IMG/VR virus record: IMGVR_UViG_3300025466_000165
Coordinates: 1 to 24,538 of that record
Length of the DNA: 24,538 nucleotides
DNA from: a virus
Reading direction: 5' to 3' (one strand)
Part shown: in pieces, positions 19,772 through 24,538 of the stretch
Layout: each line of letters begins with the position of its first letter
How positions within the stretch are numbered: position 1 is the stretch's first letter
Notes under the pieces: model-generated
What the model was told of the DNA's origin: nothing
Databases searched by the model: none
Seen by the model: only the letters and a program-made list of their open reading frames with translations
Translations under genes and position numbers: made by a program

Positions 19772-20817
19772 TGGGCGGCTCCTTCGTAATGGATTAGGTT
19801 CTCCCCCAGTCGTTCATTATATGGGGCAAATTGGACAGCAAGGCGTCCGTGCTCTAACGCCACCCGATGAAGTCCCATGTTGTACGCGGCGATTGCGACT
19901 TGATCATGAGGCAACCAACTCCACGCATCGGACTCGCAGAGATAGGACAAAGATTTATCGGTAATCGCAAGAGCCGAAAGAGCCGCCGCATAGGATTGAG
20001 GCCATAGCTTTTGGGTGTAGTAATACTCCGCCAATTCGCATCGAGCTTCGCGTTGCTCGGGAGCTTCTGCAATCGCCCGAAGTAGCCAGCGCTCGCGATT
20101 GTGTGGTTCGAGCTTGGCCAAGTAGCGCATTGAAGCTGCACGCTCTGGCTCCCAGACTGCTCGAGGCAGTGCAAGATGTCGACGAAATTCCTTGATGGCT
20201 TCATCGTTCATAGAGTGGAAATACAACTCGCGGGCGTAATAGAACGCATTCCGGTCATCGTCGGGGTCTTCTTCGATAGCCAACTTGAGAAGTGGAAAGT
20301 ATTGACCGCGTGACTTGGTCGTGTCCGGGTGGTGGTGAATCTCGAGCTTAATCCACTCCTGTTTTTCCTCACCCAGTGGCGTTAGCACTTCATGGACTGG
20401 ATGTCGCCATTGGTATCCGTGGCGGGCGTGAATCTTGTCGCCGCCGTAGACGAGGTCTGGCGAGCCGTCGGGCAACCATGACCATGTGTAGGGATATCGA
20501 GGCCGTGTGGTGCCTTCTGGGACCGATTCGAGGGCTTGGCGCCAGCCCGGTTGAAGGACTTCGTCCATGTCTAAGGCGATGGCGTAGTCGATGTCATCGG
20601 GCAAGGCGTCGAGTGATGCCTGTCGTGCGTGGTCGAATCGCCACGGCTTGACGGTGATGATGCTTGTGTGGATGCCGAGTTTCTTGGCAATCTCCACGGT
20701 GTCATCTGTGGATCCTGTGTCGAAAATGTAGAGATGGTCCGCTTCACGCGCCGACTGATACCAACGCTCGACGAATTGGGCTTCGTTCAGAGCGATGGTA
20801 TAAACGGCGATTTTCAA
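19768..20817 (-). CDS. GT2-family glycosyltransferase with TPR-like C-terminus
   Basis: A 349-aa protein. Residues 1-145 are a GT-A domain: MKIAVYTIALNE, IFDTGSTDDT (31-40), the D83-x-D85 metal-binding motif in LDMDEVLQP, and WRHPVHE (137-143). The rest is a row of helices (YFPLLKLAIEE, AFYYARELYF, ARCELAEYYY) like TPR repeats. It would transfer a sugar from a nucleotide donor to phage structural proteins or host surface glycans. It uses a TTG start behind AGGGGG. Its position among head-tail genes suggests virion modification, by inference. Confidence 0.8.
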   Translation of the reverse strand: MKIAVYTIALNEAQFVERWYQSAREADHLYIFDTGSTDDTVEIAKKLGIHTSIITVKPWRFDHARQASLDALPDDIDYAIALDMDEVLQPGWRQALESVPEGTTRPRYPYTWSWLPDGSPDLVYGGDKIHARHGYQWRHPVHEVLTPLGEEKQEWIKLEIHHHPDTTKSRGQYFPLLKLAIEEDPDDDRNAFYYARELYFHSMNDEAIKEFRRHLALPRAVWEPERAASMRYLAKLEPHNRERWLLRAIAEAPEQREARCELAEYYYTQKLWPQSYAAALSALAITDKSLSYLCESDAWSWLPHDQVAIAAYNMGLHRVALEHGRLAVQFAPYNERLGENLIHYEGAAQ

Positions 20818-20836
20818 CGATGCCCCCTGATGGCGA

Positions 20837-21064
20837 TTACGCTGTCAGCGCCGCGATTTCTGCGCCAGTCAATCCGAGCGCTTGTAGCTTTGCTTGAGCA
20901 GACAACTTAGCATCGGCGGCAGCCTGAGCATCGGCTTCGCGCTTTGCGGCATCCACGGCAGCTTGTGCAGCCTGTTGGTCGCGTTCTGCGATTTCGGCAG
21001 CAGTTAGAGGAATCTCTGTTACTTCACCTGTAGCGCAGTTGACTTCAATTCGTGTGTCAGCCAT
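20837..21064 (-). CDS. Small Ala-rich tail-region protein
   Basis: A 75-aa protein: a beta start (TRIEVNCATGEVTEIPL), then a long Ala-rich coiled coil (ERDQQAAQAAVDAAKREADA) and GLTGAEIAALTA. Phages often have such a C-x-T-G-E...AE-I-A protein near fibres, but no function is known. The start overlaps the preceding gene by 8 bases. Confidence 0.6.
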   Translation of the reverse strand: MADTRIEVNCATGEVTEIPLTAAEIAERDQQAAQAAVDAAKREADAQAAADAKLSAQAKLQALGLTGAEIAALTA

Positions 21065-21371
21065 TTGTTACTTCTTTCCATGAGGTAGTTGGTTCATCCC
21101 AAGAATACATTTTGCCATCGGCAGGATAAGCGACAGGCGCTTGCCATTGGTACTTATCGTCTAGCTTCCATGATCCGAAAGGCTGAGGGGCGTAAAAGAC
21201 ATCATGCGTTGAATCGTATGAATACCCGATTCCTGCATAGTTATGGCGAATCGAACCATCCATCGCAGTCTCTACCCACTTGCCGCCGAGAGAATCTACA
21301 AACGATTGTCCAGCGACTATTACCTGTGTGACGATGTTGTTGTCGTCAACTTGTGCAAAGTATTGTGTCAT
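21057..21371 (-). CDS. Fibre-region structural protein common in aquatic phages
   Basis: A 104-aa protein (MTQYFAQVDDNNIVTQVIVA, IRHNYAGIGYSYD, FYAPQPFGSWKLDDKYQWQA, YSWDEPTTSWKEV). Proteins with N-Y-A-G-I-G-Y-x-Y-D and F-x-A-P-x-P are frequent in marine and freshwater phage fibre clusters. The role is unknown but presumably structural. An AAGGAGAAGG ribosome site precedes the start. Confidence 0.65.
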   Translation of the reverse strand: MTQYFAQVDDNNIVTQVIVAGQSFVDSLGGKWVETAMDGSIRHNYAGIGYSYDSTHDVFYAPQPFGSWKLDDKYQWQAPVAYPADGKMYSWDEPTTSWKEVTNG

Positions 21372-21380
21372 TCCTTCTCC

Positions 21381-22772
21381 TTAGTACGCATATCGAATAA
21401 TTACAATGCCAGAGCCACCGTTACCGCCGACATAAGAGCTACTGCCACCAGCTCCTCCACCACCACCAGAGCCTGTGTTTGGCGTACCCGATGTTCCATT
21501 GCCAGAGATGCTTCCAGCACCGCCACCACCAGAACCGCCTGCACCTGCAGAACCACCAGAGTCAGCGCCGCCACCACCGCCGCCAGCGTAGTAGTTACTT
21601 ACGCCAGTTCCAGTTGCGGATGCAAAAGATGAAATAGCAACACCAGCACCACCAGCACCAGAAGCGCCACCGCTGTAATTTCCACCAGCGCTTCCTGCAC
21701 CACCACCGCCACCCGAAGGGTAAGGAGATGAGTTAATACCGTTGCCACCAGCGTAACCTTGGTTAGCAGTACCAGTACCACCGAATGTTGCGGCGCTTCC
21801 GTTTCTTCCACCACCAGCACCCGAGCCGCCAGAATTACCATTGCCTTGTGATACTGCAGCACCACCACCAACTGAAGTAATGGTTGTAATGCCAGTACCA
21901 GCAATGCTTGAGTTAGAACCATTTGTAGCAGTTGCGCTACCGCCTACTCCGCCAGCACCAACGGTAATTGTGTAAAGAGCATTTGAGGCTAAAGTAATTG
22001 CAGACTCAAGAGAGCCGCCACCACCAGTTGCGGTAACTGTTGAGCGTAGTCCGCCTGCACCGCCACCACCACCGTTAAATGTCGAAGCACCACCGCCAGC
22101 AACTACAAGGTAGTCACAACTAAGCGCCGTCTGTGGGGTGAATGAACCAGAGGACAAGAAGGCGTGGTACCAGTAAGTGCCGTCTGTCTGAATAATGTCT
22201 CCACCGATAGCCTTCGGAGCTTTAGTAGGAGTAGTGCCTACTGCGGCTAGGGCATAGAGAGAGAAGGTGGAGTATTGGGCAAAAGCCGTTGTAGGAGTAA
22301 TTTGAATCATCTTAATGCCAGATGTTCCAGTCCATATTCCAGCTTCAAGTCCTGCGTATGCAGCAGTTGCATTGTTTTCCGAAGCGTAATCTATCGAAAC
22401 GGATTTAGCATTTGATGAAGTATAGTTAGGAATATAAACTTCAATGTTGGTAAAGGTGTTAGCCGTATTTCCAGAACTATCACCCGCACCTTGAAATATA
22501 TCAATTTTTGATGTGTTGGAAATGCCTACGCTACCAGCACCGCTTCCATTTCCATACAAGTATTTCCACGAATAATTATTACCTGTGTCAATATTTGCAT
22601 TTCCCACTTGAAGGTAATAATCACCGTTGTTTGCGGTAGATGTAGTATCTCGCGCACTAACAACCAACTTCAAATCCGTATAACCAGTCTGAGGTATGTT
22701 GTTGAAGGTGACGCTAGATGCGCCAGCAGCTCCTACGGTGATTCTTTCAATCAGAACATAATTTGCTGTCAT
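21381..22772 (-). CDS. Appendage protein with Gly-rich C-terminal region
   Basis: A 463-aa protein. Residues 1-165 are the domain shared with its two upstream neighbours (SSVTFNNIPQTGYTDLKL..., YSTFSLYAL). A link (PKAIGGDIIQTDGTYWYHAF) and SGSFTPQTALSCDYLVVAGGG follow, then about 230 residues of low-complexity Gly/Ser/Ala repeats, ending GGSGIVIIRYAY. Gly-rich domains of this sort form polyglycine-II-like tips in other phage adhesins, so this may be the receptor-binding member of the family. Confidence 0.8.
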   Translation of the reverse strand: MTANYVLIERITVGAAGASSVTFNNIPQTGYTDLKLVVSARDTTSTANNGDYYLQVGNANIDTGNNYSWKYLYGNGSGAGSVGISNTSKIDIFQGAGDSSGNTANTFTNIEVYIPNYTSSNAKSVSIDYASENNATAAYAGLEAGIWTGTSGIKMIQITPTTAFAQYSTFSLYALAAVGTTPTKAPKAIGGDIIQTDGTYWYHAFLSSGSFTPQTALSCDYLVVAGGGASTFNGGGGGAGGLRSTVTATGGGGSLESAITLASNALYTITVGAGGVGGSATATNGSNSSIAGTGITTITSVGGGAAVSQGNGNSGGSGAGGGRNGSAATFGGTGTANQGYAGGNGINSSPYPSGGGGGAGSAGGNYSGGASGAGGAGVAISSFASATGTGVSNYYAGGGGGGADSGGSAGAGGSGGGGAGSISGNGTSGTPNTGSGGGGGAGGSSSYVGGNGGSGIVIIRYAY

Positions 22773-23326
22773 TACTTAACCTTCGCTAACTTCTCAGGAG
22801 CGTATAGCTCTAATATCTCCAACGCGTATGCCACCTTATCCTCCACTCGCTGACCTGCTGGTTGGGCTTTTGACCAAAGCTCTAAATTTTCTATTCTGTT
22901 ATCTTGGCGGTTGCCGTTGATGTGGTGAACATTTTCGCCTTTGGTTAGCCACCGACCTAGATGTTCCGCCATAACAATTCGATGTTCTGCAACCTTGCCA
23001 TTCTTATCTGCCATTGGGTGATTGGGCAGGTTCAATACTATGTAACGCGTGCTAGCAACTCGGTAGCCAACATTCTTTAGCGTTTCCGGCAGATCGTAAA
23101 GCGCCACTCGGCGGTAGTGCATTTGGCACATTCCCTTGGCTATATGCGGTTTGGTGCAATCGCCAATGGTGCAATGCTTGTATTTTGAGAAGTTGCCTTT
23201 GGGTAATTTCTTGGCAATGTCTCCGTGAACCTTGAGGCGTTTGGCGTGCATAGCGCACAACCCTCTATTGCGTAGTGGCTTTTCACAACCCTCGACTTGG
23301 CAAGGGTAATCATTTTTGTAAGGCAT
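22772..23326 (-). CDS. HNH homing-type endonuclease with tandem zinc fingers
   Basis: A 184-aa protein. Two zinc-finger-like repeats come first, C-x4-C-x9-C-x2-H (CQVEGCEKPLRNRGLCAMH at about 9-27; CTIGDCTKPHIAKGMCQMH at about 52-70). An HNH_3 core follows: YIVLNLPNHPMADKNGKVAEHRIVMAEHLG, then NVHHINGNRQDNRIENLELW. Free-standing genes of this type cut intron-less alleles and spread like homing elements. It lies between two members of the appendage family and has no clear ribosome site. Its TAATG overlap shows it is fitted into the operon. Confidence 0.85.
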   Translation of the reverse strand: MPYKNDYPCQVEGCEKPLRNRGLCAMHAKRLKVHGDIAKKLPKGNFSKYKHCTIGDCTKPHIAKGMCQMHYRRVALYDLPETLKNVGYRVASTRYIVLNLPNHPMADKNGKVAEHRIVMAEHLGRWLTKGENVHHINGNRQDNRIENLELWSKAQPAGQRVEDKVAYALEILELYAPEKLAKVK

Positions 23327-23340
23327 AGGTTAAGTATAGC

Positions 23341-23841
23341 TTATATGCCGTAAAGGGTGAAGGTTGAGCCAGCCGTAAAGTAAGCCGCGCCTTGTGAGTA
23401 AAGCTGGATTGTATTTATGGCGGCAGTATTACGCCACAATCCAACCGTTGCCAAAACTTGCGAGACAACATTTTGACGAGTCAATATGGTTTTGTAAGTT
23501 GAGCTATTTGAATAGTTCTGAAAATGAACCTCGGTTATGCCCCAGTTTGTATTGTTGCCGTAATTGTCTAAGAAAATAGGATAGTTATTTGACGAGGTGT
23601 AACGGTTAGAAGTTGCCGATGAACCGTTGCCAACTAGCTGCGTCGAAGAATAATTAGAGTTGGTTGTATCTACAGTTCCGTTGCCAACCTGAATACCCGC
23701 ATAAGTGTTAGAGCTGAGGTAGCCGTTATAGACTAAAAACAAGTCTGTGTAAGTTTGCGGGATAGATGAGAAAGTAATCGTATTGGTTGTTGAGCCGCTT
23801 ACTGTCTGCGTCTGAATCGCCACCATAGTATTAGTTGTCAT
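23341..23841 (-). CDS. Appendage protein, single-domain family member
   Basis: A 166-aa protein: TITFSSIPQTYTDLFLVYNG at the front, many Ser/Asn/Thr/Tyr, and the end INTIQLYSQG...STFTLYGI. It is the shared beta-rich domain alone. Such short proteins probably decorate the tail or trimerise into a fibre. GGAG precedes the ATG and the start overlaps the previous stop (TAATG). Confidence 0.7.
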   Translation of the reverse strand: MTTNTMVAIQTQTVSGSTTNTITFSSIPQTYTDLFLVYNGYLSSNTYAGIQVGNGTVDTTNSNYSSTQLVGNGSSATSNRYTSSNNYPIFLDNYGNNTNWGITEVHFQNYSNSSTYKTILTRQNVVSQVLATVGLWRNTAAINTIQLYSQGAAYFTAGSTFTLYGI

Positions 23842-24449
23842 TATTTAACTCCGTACAAAGAGATGGTGGAATACTGATTAAACGCTGAGCCAGCATCGGT
23901 ATAAATACTAATAGAGTTAATAGCATCAGATGTAACACTAGTTCCAGCCTTGAACCAAAGTCCTGATGAAAGTACGACTCGACCTGAGCCATTATTATCC
24001 GCGCCACCTAAAGCGCGTAAAGTTTTTAATTTATTAGTATTGGCGTAATCAAGAATATCAATAATTACTGCACCAAACATTGATGCGTTAATGGCACTTG
24101 AGCCTGAACCGCCATCAATATGAAGGTATGTAGAAGGCGTTGAGGCGGCACCAGAATAAGCAGAACCACCATCACCGCCAAGATAATGTCGAGCATAGTT
24201 AGTTCCAGAATCGCTGTTGAAGCGCAAATTAATGTCATCAAAGCCATATGTTGCTCTGTTATCTTGAAGCGAACCACGCAACTGCAAATGCGTATAAGTC
24301 TGCGGAATAGCCGAGAAGGTAATAGACGATTGCCCGCCAACTCCAACCGTCACACTTCCTAGCGCGTCAAATGCACCTGCTGGGCCAGCGTAGAGATGGC
24401 CTGAGATTTGCGAGGCGAGGATGCCATTGAGCAGGAATGGTGTTGGCAT
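23841..24449 (-). CDS. Appendage protein, family member with short N-terminal extension
   Basis: A 202-aa protein. An N-terminal extension (LNGILASQISGHLYAGPAGA) precedes the shared domain: SSITFSAIPQTYTHLQLRG, ARHYLGGDGGS, and INSISIYTDAGSAFNQYST with the ending ISLYGVK. The extension may be the attachment part. It is probably a tail or fibre protein. The ATG follows two bases after the previous stop. Confidence 0.7.
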   Translation of the reverse strand: MPTPFLLNGILASQISGHLYAGPAGAFDALGSVTVGVGGQSSITFSAIPQTYTHLQLRGSLQDNRATYGFDDINLRFNSDSGTNYARHYLGGDGGSAYSGAASTPSTYLHIDGGSGSSAINASMFGAVIIDILDYANTNKLKTLRALGGADNNGSGRVVLSSGLWFKAGTSVTSDAINSISIYTDAGSAFNQYSTISLYGVK

Positions 24450-24451
24450 GA

Positions 24452-24538
24452 TTAGGCAATATCACCAAGAACGGTAAAGGTGTTGCTTCCGGTGCAGAGA
24501 ACAGAAGCCGCCGAGTATTGTGCGCGAAGTTTAGGAGC
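24452..24538 (-). CDS. C-terminal end of a structural protein (cut by window edge)
   Basis: Only the last 28 residues are present (APKLRAQYSAASVLCTGSNT, then FTVLGDIA). Such short beta ends with TVLGDI are common at the ends of tail or fibre proteins in this cluster. The gene continues beyond the right edge. Confidence 0.55.
   Translation of the reverse strand, partial: APKLRAQYSAASVLCTGSNTFTVLGDIA

Noticed and set aside
21381-22100. Repeated CCACCACC-type sequence as possible CRISPR or tandem DNA repeat
   Set aside because: It is the reverse strand of Gly-rich codons in the appendage gene; there are no regular spacers.

Overview
The window is a contiguous piece of a tailed bacteriophage (or prophage) genome with siphovirus-type architecture. 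About 40 protein genes all lie on the minus strand, so transcription runs from high to low coordinates. They are packed with ATGA, TAATG and GTGA stop/start overlaps. A WhiB-family iron-sulphur regulator (C-x2-C-x5-C plus GIWGG), an FmdB-type zinc ribbon and actinophage-style replication and Holliday-resolvase genes point to an actinobacterial host. The marine/freshwater flavour of one tail-region protein (21057-21371) suggests an aquatic actinophage; that part is inference. No integrase was found. Terminase, portal and capsid genes are not in the window and are expected outside it.

Layout in transcription order. (1) 24538-20837: fibre/appendage region. The end of one structural gene is followed by three related appendage proteins, the third with a long Gly-rich C-terminus. 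A free-standing HNH endonuclease gene sits between the second and third, then two small tail-region proteins. (2) 20817-19568: a GT2-type glycosyltransferase and a 67-aa protein with a duplicated terminal motif. (3) 19568-13404: head-tail connector, neck/tail-terminator proteins, major tail protein, tail assembly chaperone with a -1 frameshift site (16185-16191), short tape measure and tail-tip protein. (4) 13393-9336: S74-type fibre, a cluster of small membrane/coiled-coil proteins, two cysteine-peptidase-fold lysin candidates (YiiX-like and CHAP), a holin candidate, a DNA-binding-like protein and an HNH-DUF6378 fusion. This block ends at a strong hairpin terminator (9267-9304). (5) 9063-2452: early/replication operon behind a candidate promoter (9118-9146). 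It holds small membrane proteins, a PD-(D/E)XK resolvase, WhiB, a membrane-anchored transglycosylase-like protein, a Cas4/RecB-like nuclease, an SSB-like protein, an FmdB zinc ribbon and a primase-polymerase/helicase. An odd tRNA-like element lies at 5536-5601. (6) 2198-2451: a non-coding region dense in palindromes and ATAAGGTA repeats, a candidate operator array or replication origin. (7) 2197-20: zinc-ribbon/HTH proteins, an HslV/proteasome-type Ntn-hydrolase, and an HNH endonuclease of the type usually next to terminase.

Most notable: the phage-borne HslV-like peptidase, which keeps the apparent catalytic Thr/Asp/Lys with no HslU-like ATPase in view; the D-arm-less tRNA-like element; the repeat/palindrome region after the primase gene; the HNH-DUF6378 fusion with an internal ribosome binding site; and the tandem family of appendage proteins around an HNH gene.
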